Counted from the stretch's first letter, positions 36,291 through 46,169 are shown. The stretch: DNA of 64,000 nt from Halomonas nitroreducens (GCF_003966155.1 NZ_RXNS01000010.1:118062-182061), one strand, 5' to 3'. Numbers and translations: made by a program. The notes: generated by a model from the letters alone, not told the origin.

Positions 36291-38339
36291 TCAGTCCCGG
36301 CCTACCGGCAGGGTCTCGGGGCGCAACTCACCGAGCTGCTGATCTTCCGGCGTCCACAGACGCTCACGGATGAGGGCGTCCTCGGCCCACTGGTAGGTGC
36401 GGATCGGGGTGCCCGCCGGCACGTTCTTCAGGCGCTTGTTGACGATCAGGGCACCCGGCGCGCTGGTCAGACCGATCTGGTAGAGGTTCTCTGTGAACAC
36501 CCGGTTGAACTCGCCGATCAGCGCCGCCTGACGCTCGCCGTCGGTCTCGCGCTGATAGGTAGTCATCAGCTCGGCCAGGCGTTGCTCGAAAGGCATCAGC
36601 TCGCGCGGGAACTCGTCACTGCCCAGATGCCACACCGGGGTTCCCTCATGGAGGGGCGCGAAGATATCGCCGGTCTGGATCGGCACGATGTGGTCGTCGG
36701 CGCGACGGATCAGCATGTCGAACTGGGCGCTGCCCTCGCGGTTGTCGAAGGCGGTACCGCTCATCGGCCGCGGGATCAGGCGAATGCCGATGTCACGGAA
36801 CATGGCGACCAGCCCCTCGGCCAGGGTCACGTCGGTGGGATACTCGTTGACAATCTGAAGGGTGATCTCCAGGTCCTCGCCGGCCATGGGACCCTCGGTC
36901 CAGTTACGCAGTCCGGAGCCGTCGGTATCCTTCAGTCCCAGGTCGTCGAGCAAGGCGTTGGCCAGTTCCGGATCGTAGCCGTAGAAGACCACCGAATCGG
37001 CGTCCACCGCGGGGCCTTCCGGGAAGACGCCTCCGGCAAAGGCATGCGTGAAGGGGCCGCGCACCAGCGACTGGCCCAGCGCCTGGCGGTCGATGGCGTG
37101 ACTGAGTGCCTGGCGGAACGTCAGCTGGCGGTTGAGCTGACGGATGGCACGTTGACGGTCGTCGTCGGTGCCCATCTCCTCGGCCAGGTTGAGGTCAAGG
37201 GACCAACCCACGGTGCGGGGGCCGAACTCCAGTCGGGCCGGGGCCTCCTCGGCATGGGCGCGCTGCAGGGCGCTGACGTAGTTGGCCGGATTCTCCATGT
37301 TGGAGAAGTCGGCGCTGCCAGCCACCGCCTGCACCGTGCGATCCGACCAAGTGGTCAGCTTAAACTGCATCTCGTCGACATAGGGCAACTGGTTGCCGGC
37401 ACTGTCGACCTTCCAGTAGTAGGGGTTGCGACGCATCAGCACCAGCTCGTCGCTGCGGTACTCGGTGGGTACCCAAGCGCCCATGGTAGGAATCGGCAAC
37501 TCGTCGACGGGCAAGGCGTTGACGTAGTCATTGTAGCTGTTTGCCTCGTTGTAGCGCGGGTGGTGTTCCTTGAGCACATGGGCCGGCCCCGGACAGAACG
37601 AGAAGAAGGCCATCTGGAACAGCACCTGGGCGGAGGCGGGATCCTGGAAGGTCCAGCGCACGGTATGCTCGTCCACCACCTCGAGGGTCGTGCCCTCACC
37701 ATAGGTCCCTGGCGAGGCGAAAGTGGCAACATTGGGATCGAGGACGTTGTCTTCCCAGTAAAACCTGACGTCTTCGCTGGTGAAGGGAGCCCCGTCGGAC
37801 CAGTGCGCCCCCTCGACCAGGTGCATGGTCAGTTGGCGGCCGTCCTCGGACCACTCCCAACGGCGTGCTAGGTTGGGCAGGGGCTCCTGTTCGTCCGGCG
37901 GCAACATGAACAGCGGGCCGGTGCGGGTCAGGCATTCGGCGACGGTGTAGCTGATCCCCCCCCAGCCCTGGGTCTGGCCGGCTGCCCAGTTCCAGCCCTC
38001 CGGGCGGCCGCCGATCACGTGACGCAACACGCCGCCGTAGACGCCGATGCCGTCGGGCATGCCGGCCTTTTCGAAGACCAGCGGTTCGGCGGGCAATCGC
38101 TCCTCCACGGGCGGCAGCACGCCCTTCTCGACCTTCTCGCGGACCCAGGCGGGTTCCTGGTATTGCTCCAGCGCCCGGAAATCGAACAGCCGGTCGCGGG
38201 GCAGGGTCTGGACCTGGCCCCGGGCCTCGAACTCGGGGGCAGGCGGCAGGCTGGTTGGGTTGGCATCGGCGGCGATGGCGGCCTGGGAGGCCATCAGCAG
38301 GCCAACGGCAAGGGGCGTAAGGCGAAAGACATGAGTCAT
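36291..38339 (-). CDS. agpA: Periplasmic alpha-galactoside-binding protein (AgpA-like, SBP family 5)
   Basis: 682 residues, much larger than ordinary peptide-binding proteins but like the AgpA alpha-galactoside-binding protein of Sinorhizobium meliloti and related to YejA. Signal peptide MTHVFRLTPLAVGLLMASQA then AIA. Family-5 features include RRWEWSEDGRQLTMHL, WSDGAPFTSEDVRFY and FRQALSHAIDR. Sole receptor of the importer and first gene of the set. Raffinose-family binding is inferred from the GH36 and MelR neighbours. Confidence 0.85.
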   Translation of the reverse strand: MTHVFRLTPLAVGLLMASQAAIAADANPTSLPPAPEFEARGQVQTLPRDRLFDFRALEQYQEPAWVREKVEKGVLPPVEERLPAEPLVFEKAGMPDGIGVYGGVLRHVIGGRPEGWNWAAGQTQGWGGISYTVAECLTRTGPLFMLPPDEQEPLPNLARRWEWSEDGRQLTMHLVEGAHWSDGAPFTSEDVRFYWEDNVLDPNVATFASPGTYGEGTTLEVVDEHTVRWTFQDPASAQVLFQMAFFSFCPGPAHVLKEHHPRYNEANSYNDYVNALPVDELPIPTMGAWVPTEYRSDELVLMRRNPYYWKVDSAGNQLPYVDEMQFKLTTWSDRTVQAVAGSADFSNMENPANYVSALQRAHAEEAPARLEFGPRTVGWSLDLNLAEEMGTDDDRQRAIRQLNRQLTFRQALSHAIDRQALGQSLVRGPFTHAFAGGVFPEGPAVDADSVVFYGYDPELANALLDDLGLKDTDGSGLRNWTEGPMAGEDLEITLQIVNEYPTDVTLAEGLVAMFRDIGIRLIPRPMSGTAFDNREGSAQFDMLIRRADDHIVPIQTGDIFAPLHEGTPVWHLGSDEFPRELMPFEQRLAELMTTYQRETDGERQAALIGEFNRVFTENLYQIGLTSAPGALIVNKRLKNVPAGTPIRTYQWAEDALIRERLWTPEDQQLGELRPETLPVGRD

Positions 38340-38589
38340 GGCAGGGTCCTCCTTGTCACCTTATTGTTATGGAGACTGTCGTGCGGGTATCGACGCAGAC
38401 TAGGTGACCCTGAAAGGGGCGGCTTCTCGCTTTTTGTCTGACAATTCCGGAAAACTCAGAAAACTGACGCGAACGTGACTAAAGTCTAGTACTGATGCTC
38501 CGACAATATCGCTGGCTGCACAAGGCCGAAATGACACCTTGAGATGCCATACAGCGAAGCTGTGCTGATGGCCTCACTCACGTAGCGTT

Positions 38590-40311
38590 GAGCCCGGCTT
38601 ATCCATGAGACCGGCCTGAAAACGAAGATAGCGGATGGTATTCTCTTGAGAAATCAGAACGTTCCGGCAAGAACCTGATTCCAGAGGACCATCCGCTATG
38701 CGTGAAAGCGTATCTCCCTGGATTCCGTCCTGCAACGGGTCCATCCGCGTTGAGCTCGACGGCCAGCGCACCACCAGCGACAGCGGCGCTCTGCTGCTGC
38801 GTGAAGCCCTCGACAACAGCGGCGTGATCAATGCGCTGGAGGACAATCTGGTCGATCGGCGCCACCCGCTGCGAATCCGCCATTCGCTGGCTAGTCAGCT
38901 GCGCACCCTGGTGCTGCAGCGCTCGATGGGCTGGATCGACCTCAGCGATACCGACACGTTGCGTCGTGACCCGCTCTGGCAGCTGGCCTGCAGCGATGCT
39001 CGCGGGACGACGCCATTGGCGCAGGACCGACCGTCTCAAGCCACGCTGTCGCGGCTGCTGACCTGCCTCGGGCGCAACGACAACATCGATGCCGTGCACG
39101 AAGGCCTGCTGCGACTGGTGGTCTGGCGTCTGACCTCGTTGAAGCATGGCGAACGCCCCGAGCAGCTGACCCTGGACATTGACGGCCTGCCGATCGAGGT
39201 CCATGGACACCAGGGCGGTTCGGCGTTTCATGGTCTTTACGGTGTACGGATCTACTCGCCGCTGGTCGCCTCGCTGGCCGAAACCGGCGACATGGTGGGT
39301 GGCCTGCTGCGCGAAGGGAACGCCGGCCCGGCCGAGAACGCCGACACCTGGATCCCGCATCTGGTACGGCGACTCAACGAGAGCACCGGGGCCCAGGTGC
39401 GGGTGCGCATCGATGCCGGTTTCACCGACAACGACACGCTGGAAGCCCTGGAAGATCGCAGCATCGAGTATCTGGGCCGGCTGCGCAGTCACTCGGGGCT
39501 TCAGAAGCTGGCGGCGCCGTACCTGAAGCGGCCGCGAGGCCGCCCACCCGAGCAGCCTCGGGAGTGGTACCACGACCTTGAGTACCAAGCCGGTTCCTGG
39601 CCGGCGCCGCGACGCGTAGTGCTGGTGGTGCAGGAACGCCCCGATGATCTGCTGCTGCATGCCTTCTTCCTGGTCACCAACCTCGGCAAGTTCGACTGGC
39701 CGCCGGAGCAGGTCTTGGCGCTCTACCGCAAGCGCGGCAGCGCCGAGGCACACATGGGCGAGGTGAAGTCGGCGCTCGACGTACACCTCTCATCGACGGA
39801 TCGGGGCGCCTCCACCGTCCAGGACGTGATGGCTCGCAACGAGGTAAGTCTGCTGCTGAGTCTCTACGCCTACCAGGTCCTGCATGGGCTGCGGCGCTTG
39901 CTGGAGAGCCGCACGCACCAGGGGTGGAGTCTCATGCGCATGCGTGAGCAGGTGCTCAAGGTGGCGGCGACGTTGTCGGTGCACGCCCCGCGCATCACTG
40001 TTCACCTCGGCGATGCCGCCGACAAATGGTGGCGCACCTTACTGAAGGGGCTGCCGGGGTTGACACCCCTGGCCTGATCCCCGGCGTCACCACGACCCAC
40101 GCAGCAGGCAAGGCGGCCACCACGATGGTCGGCGATCACGGCTGCTCTGATGGCCGGAATCAATTCCTGAGGATTATAAAAACGTGAGGAGAAAGCTCTT
40201 TCAGGGTATATGGCAGCAAATTCTCACGTCGCAAATGCTGCTCCTTAGGGCCGGTGCCGGCAACTCGCCTCTTCACGCTGCTCGATCAGCGACCTCATGA
40301 ATGAAACGGGT
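38590..40311 (+). mobile_element. IS1380-family insertion sequence, intact
   Basis: About 1.72 kb, the usual IS1380 size. Left end near 38590 (GCCCGGCTTATCCATGAGAC) and right end near 40311 (GACCTCATGAATGAAACGGG) are inverted relatives of each other. One transposase gene inside. Its left end follows the transporter promoter region and its right end borders the GC-poor block. A decayed inverted copy at 52387-54092 closes that block. Confidence 0.8.
38698..40077 (+). CDS. IS1380-family transposase, full length
   Basis: 459 residues, uninterrupted. DDE transposase of the IS1380 family: LTLDIDGLPIEVHGHQGGS near residue 158 carries the first Asp, DAGFTDNDTLEAL the second, and KRGSAEAHMGEVKSAL near 345 the Glu region. 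The C-terminal LLKGLPGLTPLA is shared with the broken copy at 52624. Looks functional. Confidence 0.9.
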   Translation: MRESVSPWIPSCNGSIRVELDGQRTTSDSGALLLREALDNSGVINALEDNLVDRRHPLRIRHSLASQLRTLVLQRSMGWIDLSDTDTLRRDPLWQLACSDARGTTPLAQDRPSQATLSRLLTCLGRNDNIDAVHEGLLRLVVWRLTSLKHGERPEQLTLDIDGLPIEVHGHQGGSAFHGLYGVRIYSPLVASLAETGDMVGGLLREGNAGPAENADTWIPHLVRRLNESTGAQVRVRIDAGFTDNDTLEALEDRSIEYLGRLRSHSGLQKLAAPYLKRPRGRPPEQPREWYHDLEYQAGSWPAPRRVVLVVQERPDDLLLHAFFLVTNLGKFDWPPEQVLALYRKRGSAEAHMGEVKSALDVHLSSTDRGASTVQDVMARNEVSLLLSLYAYQVLHGLRRLLESRTHQGWSLMRMREQVLKVAATLSVHAPRITVHLGDAADKWWRTLLKGLPGLTPLA

Positions 40312-40698
40312 TCAAGCTATCGAGATAGAGGGCATCAGGGGGCATAATCTAGCTCCCAGGCTATAACGCCTCAGGCTCTGTGGATGCTCACCCTGATGCC
40401 AGAGCCTGCTGGTAGCTAATCAACAGCCCCCGGAGAGACACAAGGATACCAATCTCCCTGCTAATCTAGCGCTGTCTGATGGCCAAGTCATAGTAGGTGT
40501 GGGGCTAGTATTATTGGGTCTGGGTCAGCTGTCGGTATCTCATGCCCTGCTTCACTTTGGACGCTAAAGCAGGGGATACCGGCTCTTCCCCTCCTGCTTT
40601 CATCGGGTGGTCCAAATCACTGCGGTTATTCTATGAGTCCAGGACACACAAATGATATGTGTACCATCCACCCCCCATTATTCTCCTTAGCTTCATAC
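40312..40698. other. Non-coding stretch with a two-part hairpin
   Basis: No gene. At 40533-40581 CGGTATC pairs with GATACCG and CCCTGCTT with AAGCAGGG, with a 5-base bulge and a 14-base loop. It could be a structured RNA end or the terminator of something lost. The rest is AT-rich with nothing I can name. Confidence 0.4.
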
Positions 40699-42093
40699 TT
40701 ATTTATTCAGAGATTTCAAAATATAATGGTGCACTGCTCTCAATTCGTTGGGCAACAACTTCATGCGCTCCTCTCGCTCGAACAGGTCCATCATGTGGGA
40801 AGGCAACTTAATCTGATTGCTTGGTAGAGCACTAGCCACCGCCTCAGGAAATTTCGCTGGATGAGCTGTAGAAAGGCAAACCATCGGCTGCTCCATAGAC
40901 CTTCGCACCTGGCGAGCGGCCTCAACCCCAATCGCAGTGTGGGGATCAAGCAGATAACTGCAGGAGTCATGCATTCCGCGAATCACCTCCAAAGTTCGCC
41001 TGTCATCCACCCTATAAGAGGTAAATACTTCTCTTGCCTTCCCCAAGGCCGTTTCACTTAAGTGCATAGGAGACTTTTGATCCTCTAGCAACTCTGACAC
41101 AGCACTACCATTCTTACCGTATAGGTCAAATAGCAGTCGCTCGAAGTTACTGGACACCATTATGTCCATGCTTGGTGAAAGGCTGCGCACAAGTGGCCTA
41201 GGCGTATGATCATTCTCACTAATGCAGCGGTGCAAAATATCATTGGCGTTAGTAGCAATTACCAATTGGTCAATAGGCAGCCCCATCTCACGCGCCAGGT
41301 AGCCAGCGAAGATATCTCCAAAATTTCCAGTGGGCACTGAAAAATTTACCGTTTTAGCTGGTGCACCTAGCCGCAGCGCAGCATAGAAATAGTAGACAAT
41401 TTGCGCCATAATGCGCGCCCAGTTGATAGAGTTGACTGCTACCAGACGACGCCCATCAGGGAGGAAGGTCTGGTCAGCAAAGCTGGCCTTAACTATATTC
41501 TGGCAATCGTCGAAATTTCCCTCCAAAGCTATATTAAATACATTGTCTGACAGCACAGTGGCCATTTGTCGACGCTGGACTTCGGAAATTCGATTGTGTG
41601 GATGCAGGATAAATATATCTATATTCTTGCAATGTCGGCACCCCTCAATTGCAGCAGAACCTGTGTCACCAGAAGTAGCCCCCATCACGACCATCCGCTC
41701 GTCGCGCTTCTTAAGTAAATGATCGAATAGCTGGCCAAGAAATTGCAAGGCGAAATCCTTGAACGCCACCGTTGGTCCATGAAATAGTTCTAGGATCCAC
41801 TCATTGGTGCCAGTCTGCACCAATGGTGCCATAGCGCTATGACGAAACCCCGCGTAAGAGCGCTCGATAATGCATTTCAACTCTTCATTAGTTAAAGCAT
41901 CACCAACAAAGGGACGAATAATACGAAAGGCTAGAGTGCAGTAATCAAGCCCTGCCATTTCTTCAATTTCTTTTCGAGAGAATGAAGGCAGCTGTTCAGG
42001 GACATAAAGGCCGCCATCACTAGCAAGGCCAGCCAATACTGTGTCAGTAAAATTTAGAGCTGGTGCGACACCGCGCGTGCTTATGAATTTCAT
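40699..42093 (-). CDS. thrC: Threonine synthase
   Basis: 464 residues, PLP enzyme turning O-phosphohomoserine into threonine. N-terminal MKFISTRGVAPALNFTDTVL and DGGLYVPEQLP, PLP Lys in the FKDFALQFLGQL region, ATSGDTGSAAIEG (phosphate-binding loop) and VPTGNFGDIFAGYLA are all diagnostic of the proteobacterial type. GGAGG lies 7 bases before the ATG. GC-poor compared with the flanks. There is no homoserine kinase gene beside it. Either an extra copy or part of a homoserine-handling set. Confidence 0.93.
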   Translation of the reverse strand: MKFISTRGVAPALNFTDTVLAGLASDGGLYVPEQLPSFSRKEIEEMAGLDYCTLAFRIIRPFVGDALTNEELKCIIERSYAGFRHSAMAPLVQTGTNEWILELFHGPTVAFKDFALQFLGQLFDHLLKKRDERMVVMGATSGDTGSAAIEGCRHCKNIDIFILHPHNRISEVQRRQMATVLSDNVFNIALEGNFDDCQNIVKASFADQTFLPDGRRLVAVNSINWARIMAQIVYYFYAALRLGAPAKTVNFSVPTGNFGDIFAGYLAREMGLPIDQLVIATNANDILHRCISENDHTPRPLVRSLSPSMDIMVSSNFERLLFDLYGKNGSAVSELLEDQKSPMHLSETALGKAREVFTSYRVDDRRTLEVIRGMHDSCSYLLDPHTAIGVEAARQVRRSMEQPMVCLSTAHPAKFPEAVASALPSNQIKLPSHMMDLFEREERMKLLPNELRAVHHYILKSLNK

Positions 42094-42265
42094 ATCATTT
42101 CCTCCAAAAGACTTATGGTTTTCAAGCTCATTATTTCAAACGCTTTACTTTGAAACACCTTGACCATAACGACCCAATTTAGAGCTATTGAATAGCAGGG
42201 CTCGATATTTAAAGGACCCATCTAAATTATTATAATGAATGGCGAGCCAAGCCTCAAAAAAACTA

Positions 42266-42877
42266 TCAGTCCCGGGCAGCTACCAAAAAACCTAATACCA
42301 ACATTACAACTCCAGACACCTTGGTAAGCAAACGCCCCGTTGAAACCTTAGAATTACTCACGTTAGCAATATTGCTTGACGCAAAAACGGCGGCAACATC
42401 TACCATGCTATTCAGCAAGACATAAATAGTGCCAAGCATGACAAACTGAGGAGCCACAGCATACTGATCAGAGATAAATTGGGGTAGGAATGCCAGAAAA
42501 AACATGGCAGTCTTTACATTGAGAAGCTCAACTATAAGACCATCCATCAAAGCACTACGACCACCAAATTTATAAACACAAGACGTCCGCGTAGACTCAC
42601 CTCTTGACAGCAGGATCTTGATACCAAGATATACCAAGTAAGCGACCCCAAGATACTTCACTATACTAAAAGCCAAGGCAGACTTAGCAATTACCCATGA
42701 CAAGCCTAATGCTGCAGCCAGCACATGAATTAAGCCACCAACAGCAGCACCCAACGTAGACGTAATACCTTCAACTTTGCCACCAGAAACGGTGCGTGCA
42801 ATGATATAGACAACGCCAGGACCAGGAGTAATAGCCAACAATGTTGCCGCAACTAAAAATGTAGCGGTTGGAAACAT
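42266..42877 (-). CDS. LysE/RhtB-family amino-acid exporter
   Basis: 203 residues, six membrane helices: LVAATLLAITPGPGVVYIIA at the start with the conserved PGP, then GITSTLGAAVGG, KYLGVAYLVYLGIKIL and LLNVKTAMFFLAFLPQF. Exports amino acids such as threonine, homoserine or lysine. Follows the B3/B4 gene by 9 bp on the same strand, so the two are co-expressed; thrC follows after 172 bp. Confidence 0.9.
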   Translation of the reverse strand: MFPTATFLVAATLLAITPGPGVVYIIARTVSGGKVEGITSTLGAAVGGLIHVLAAALGLSWVIAKSALAFSIVKYLGVAYLVYLGIKILLSRGESTRTSCVYKFGGRSALMDGLIVELLNVKTAMFFLAFLPQFISDQYAVAPQFVMLGTIYVLLNSMVDVAAVFASSNIANVSNSKVSTGRLLTKVSGVVMLVLGFLVAARD

Positions 42878-42886
42878 GACCGCATC

Positions 42887-43591
42887 CTATATCGATGATT
42901 GACACTTGAAATCAACCAGCTTCGAGTCGATGGCTGCTGTTGGCATCATGCAACGCAGCCCTTTAACAAGCTGCTCACCAGCATCATGCAGCGATTCAAG
43001 CGGCATGGCCGGAAGGCTCTCCAGGATAAACCACATCTTGTCTGCATCAGTACTCAGACGAGTTCTTGTGCCTTGTCGCCAATTCCAGCGCCGACAGGTC
43101 ACTCCGATATCGTCCCTCCAGACTATCTCTCCCGCTTTTGGAGACTCTTCAACCACTACTCCATTCTTCATGGTATCGAATGATTCCGTGCCATCCGCAA
43201 TCACCAGTCTGGGCTCACCTACATAGGCCACTATATTTTCGCCCCCCACTGGTACGGCATACTCGATGCTGACAGCGTTATACAGATCAACTATAGGGTC
43301 GATGCTCGGCAGGGAGCCATCACGTAAGACTCTCTTGCGTAAGGCGGCGGCAGAGCAGGGTGTGCGCTGCGGCTTAGCACCGAAGGCCCTAAACACCTCA
43401 GCCCAAGCTGACAAGTGAGGTTCCGACCAAGCCACATCCCCCGTGGTCAGTGCCCGGCAGGCACGCGACAAGGCTTCAGCTGCAACACCTGTGTCGACAA
43501 CCTCTGCAGCCTCCACACTGATGCTCAGTGCGCGAAAACCCGGCGCGATACTGGCTATCCTAGGATCCATTGACGGAAGAACAGCAAACAT
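42887..43591 (-). CDS. Free-standing B3/B4 tRNA-binding-domain protein
   Basis: 234 residues that match the B3/B4 domain of the phenylalanyl-tRNA synthetase beta chain, which contains its editing site, but without any synthetase parts. Seen: SIDPIVDLYNAVSIEYAVPV then GGENIVAY, and GEIVWRDDIGVTCRRWNWRQ. The start follows GGAGA by 7 bases; a longer frame overlapping the divergent regulator is rejected. Next to a LysE exporter and an XRE-cupin regulator it could remove misacylated or toxic amino acids, but this is inference; the family is largely uncharacterised. Confidence 0.82.
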   Translation of the reverse strand: MFAVLPSMDPRIASIAPGFRALSISVEAAEVVDTGVAAEALSRACRALTTGDVAWSEPHLSAWAEVFRAFGAKPQRTPCSAAALRKRVLRDGSLPSIDPIVDLYNAVSIEYAVPVGGENIVAYVGEPRLVIADGTESFDTMKNGVVVEESPKAGEIVWRDDIGVTCRRWNWRQGTRTRLSTDADKMWFILESLPAMPLESLHDAGEQLVKGLRCMMPTAAIDSKLVDFKCQSSI

Positions 43592-43634
43592 TGGAAAATC
43601 TCCTAATGACCATTTCACAACATGATAGTGACCG

Positions 43635-44234
43635 ATGACCAAAAAAGTCAATATACTGACCAGCCCAGGTGCCGATGCGCAATCTGTTAGCCTGGCCATC
43701 GCCTCCAAGCTCAAAGCGCATAGGAAAGATCAGAAGCTATCACTTGACGAGCTCGCCCGTCGTGCGGGGATCAGCAAGGGAATGCTGGTTGAAATGGAAA
43801 AAGGGCTCGCCAATCCCAGTATCGCAATCTTGTGCAAGGTGGCCACATCACTCGGGATATCAGTGGCCGATGTTGTCAATGTCACCAGTGCTCCTCCAGT
43901 GCACCTGATTGAGGACAAGGACATTCCCACCCTGTGGACAGGCCCAAAAGGGGGAATAGCCCGATTGCTTGCAGGAGCGAGCGGCCCCAACATGATTGAG
44001 CTTTGGCGCTGGGAAATACAGCCGGGAGAGAAGTTTGAGTCACCTGGCCACCCTAATGGTACCATCGAGCTATTGTATGTGGAGCAAGGAGAGCTGGCCC
44101 TCAAAGTGGCTGATGATGAATTAACCATTTCTTCTGGGTGCTCAGCCGTGGCCAGAACGGATGTACCGCACTACTATGCCAACAAAGGGTTACCTAAGCT
44201 CATCTTCACGATGACTGTTGTAGAACTACACTAA
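43635..44234 (+). CDS. XRE-family regulator with C-terminal cupin
   Basis: 199 residues. N-terminal helix-turn-helix: KLSLDELARRAGISKGMLVE then MEKGLANPSIAILCKVATSL; C-terminal cupin sensor (IQPGEKFESPGHPNGTIELL, VEQGELALKVADDELTI). Proteins of this build often regulate amino-acid or amine metabolism. Divergent from the B3/B4-LysE genes with a 43-bp gap, so it probably controls them. A decayed copy of the same gene lies at 51160-51475. Confidence 0.88.
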   Translation: MTKKVNILTSPGADAQSVSLAIASKLKAHRKDQKLSLDELARRAGISKGMLVEMEKGLANPSIAILCKVATSLGISVADVVNVTSAPPVHLIEDKDIPTLWTGPKGGIARLLAGASGPNMIELWRWEIQPGEKFESPGHPNGTIELLYVEQGELALKVADDELTISSGCSAVARTDVPHYYANKGLPKLIFTMTVVELH

Positions 44235-44313
44235 CAATTTCCCGCATCAGTATACTGTATCAGTGCCAGCACAACTATATAATCTTTAAGAACACCATGA
44301 GCCGTTAGAGTTA

Positions 44314-44332
44314 CCCCGCCCATAAGGCGGGG
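44314..44332. terminator. Two-way hairpin between the XRE-cupin and NhaC genes
   Basis: Perfect 7-bp GC stem CCCCGCC / GGCGGGG with a 5-base loop in the gap between two convergent genes. No T-run on either side, so its efficiency is uncertain. Confidence 0.6.
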
Positions 44333-44354
44333 CAATCAAGTCAATGGCTTAATC

Positions 44355-45854
44355 TCAGCCGACGCGAGCACCTAACGGAGTATTCTCAAACCTAGCAGAC
44401 GGTTTGATACGGACAATACGGATCCCAAAAAAGGCATACGTGATAGCTAAGCCAACATTGATCAGGTTGAAGAAGACGAAGGGTAAGTAGCTCAGGGTTG
44501 CCACGCCCAAAGTAGCCGCCATATAGGCTCCACAGCTGTTCCAGGGAATCAAGGGCGAGGTGATTGTGCCACCATCCTCAGTCGCCCGAGACAGATTCAC
44601 TGAAGCTAGGTTACGGCGCTGGAACTCTGCCTTGTACATACGACCCGGTAAAGTTACTGAGAGATACTGATCGCCAGTGACTAAGTTGGAGACAAAACAG
44701 GTCGCTATGCAGCGGATTACCAAGGAGCCTGCAGTGCTAGCACCAGCCACAAGACTGGCCACCAAACGATCAAGCATCCCCAAGCGTTCAATAACACCTC
44801 CAAACGCCATAGCCGAAATCACCAGCCACAGCGTGGTCAGCATACTGCTCATGCCTCCCTTGCTCAGCAGTGCATCAATAGAGGCATTACCGGAGTCTGA
44901 TACATAGCCATCAAACAGCACTGTCCATACGCCTTTGACTAAGGCCTCCAAAGTGGGAATTGAGTCACTTCCAAGGAACTGAAATACTGCTTCCTGCTGA
45001 TACAGAACAGCAAAGATAACTCCGACACCTGCACCGATTGATACAGCAGGCAAGGCAGGCATCCGAGCCACAGACAATCCGAGCAAGACCAAAACAGGGA
45101 TCAGCAGATGAGGTCCTAGGTTAAACTGAGAGGCTAAGCCTTCGCGCATGGCTGTAATTTGTTCCGGCGTATGCATGTCAGTGCTACTGTCAAGGCCAAG
45201 CACCAGGAAGGCAACTAGGGCCAGACCGATACTCGGTAAGGTCGTCCACATCATTTGGCGAATATGTGCGAACAGATCAGCACCCACCGCTGCAGGTGCG
45301 ATATTTGTAGTATCGGACAATGGCGACATCTTGTCACCAAAATAGGCGCCAGACACAATAGCCCCTGCAGCAATCGGTAACGAAAGTCCAAAGCCTTCAG
45401 CAATACCAATTAAGCCCAAGCCAATGGTACCAGCTACCGACCAAGAGCTGCCAATACTAAGAGATACCAGGGCACACAAAAGACAGCAGGAAGCGTAGAA
45501 ATAGCTAGGTGACACAAGCTCCAGACCATAGTAGATCATGGCAGGAACAGTGCCCGCGAGGATCCATATCCCAATGAGACTACCAACTGTTAGTAGAATC
45601 AGCATGGCAGGAATTGCCACATAGATGCCATCAGCAAGGCCAGCTTCAATGCTCTTCCAGCGATACCCGTTCTTAACGCCAAAGCCAGCAGCCAGCAGAG
45701 TACCAACTAGCAACACAATTTGGGCCGGCCCCCAGGCGGCATCAGCACCAAATAGCATAACCGCTGCTATCAATAGCACCACAGTAACCGACACTGGAAA
45801 AAGAGAATCAAATACCGATAATGACTTATGAGATTGCTCTATATCTTCAGTCAT
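44355..45854 (-). CDS. NhaC-family Na+/H+ or metabolite antiporter
   Basis: 499 residues, about 11 membrane helices, ion antiporter NhaC family. Seen: SLIGIWILAGTVPAMIYYGL, SIGSSWSVAGTIGLGLI, GAYFGDKMSPLSDTTNIAPA with the conserved Asp and Thr residues, and VTGDQYLSVTLPGRM. Family members include Na+/H+ antiporters and metabolite exchangers such as malate/lactate MleN. Beside the homoserine dehydrogenase pair it could be the amino-acid carrier. GAGGG lies 7 bases before the chosen ATG. Confidence 0.87.
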   Translation of the reverse strand: MTEDIEQSHKSLSVFDSLFPVSVTVVLLIAAVMLFGADAAWGPAQIVLLVGTLLAAGFGVKNGYRWKSIEAGLADGIYVAIPAMLILLTVGSLIGIWILAGTVPAMIYYGLELVSPSYFYASCCLLCALVSLSIGSSWSVAGTIGLGLIGIAEGFGLSLPIAAGAIVSGAYFGDKMSPLSDTTNIAPAAVGADLFAHIRQMMWTTLPSIGLALVAFLVLGLDSSTDMHTPEQITAMREGLASQFNLGPHLLIPVLVLLGLSVARMPALPAVSIGAGVGVIFAVLYQQEAVFQFLGSDSIPTLEALVKGVWTVLFDGYVSDSGNASIDALLSKGGMSSMLTTLWLVISAMAFGGVIERLGMLDRLVASLVAGASTAGSLVIRCIATCFVSNLVTGDQYLSVTLPGRMYKAEFQRRNLASVNLSRATEDGGTITSPLIPWNSCGAYMAATLGVATLSYLPFVFFNLINVGLAITYAFFGIRIVRIKPSARFENTPLGARVG

Positions 45855-46169
45855 AAAACAGCCCTCTACATCTTGTTGTTGATTAATGAAGTACTGGGCC
45901 AGTCCTCCACCGCACCCCAAACGCCCAGAACAGACAACTTACATGCTTAAATCTTTATTTTTCTCGAACTGACCATCCTACTCTATTTGGCATCCAGACA
46001 TCCGACCGCCTAGATTTCATAGAGATATTTAAAGATAGAAGTTAATACAACCCTATCGTATTCTCACCTTACCTTATATAGTAAAAGCAATGTATAATAG
46101 TGCCACTTAACTGACTATCAGCTTGTAGTAAATCGCCCACATGCGTCATAGACGTGTAGCAGCAATAGA
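45855..46169. other. AT-rich gap between NhaC and aldehyde dehydrogenase genes
   Basis: No gene. The minus-strand NhaC gene starts at its left edge, so its promoter is probably here; the stretch around 46060-46100 is very AT-rich (TTATATAGTAAAAGC, TATAATAG). No operator assigned. Confidence 0.45.

Noticed and set aside
35202..37871. 889-residue frame on the plus strand
   Set aside because: Antisense of the ABC permease and binding protein genes; the composition (His, Gln, Gly-rich) is typical of a shadow.
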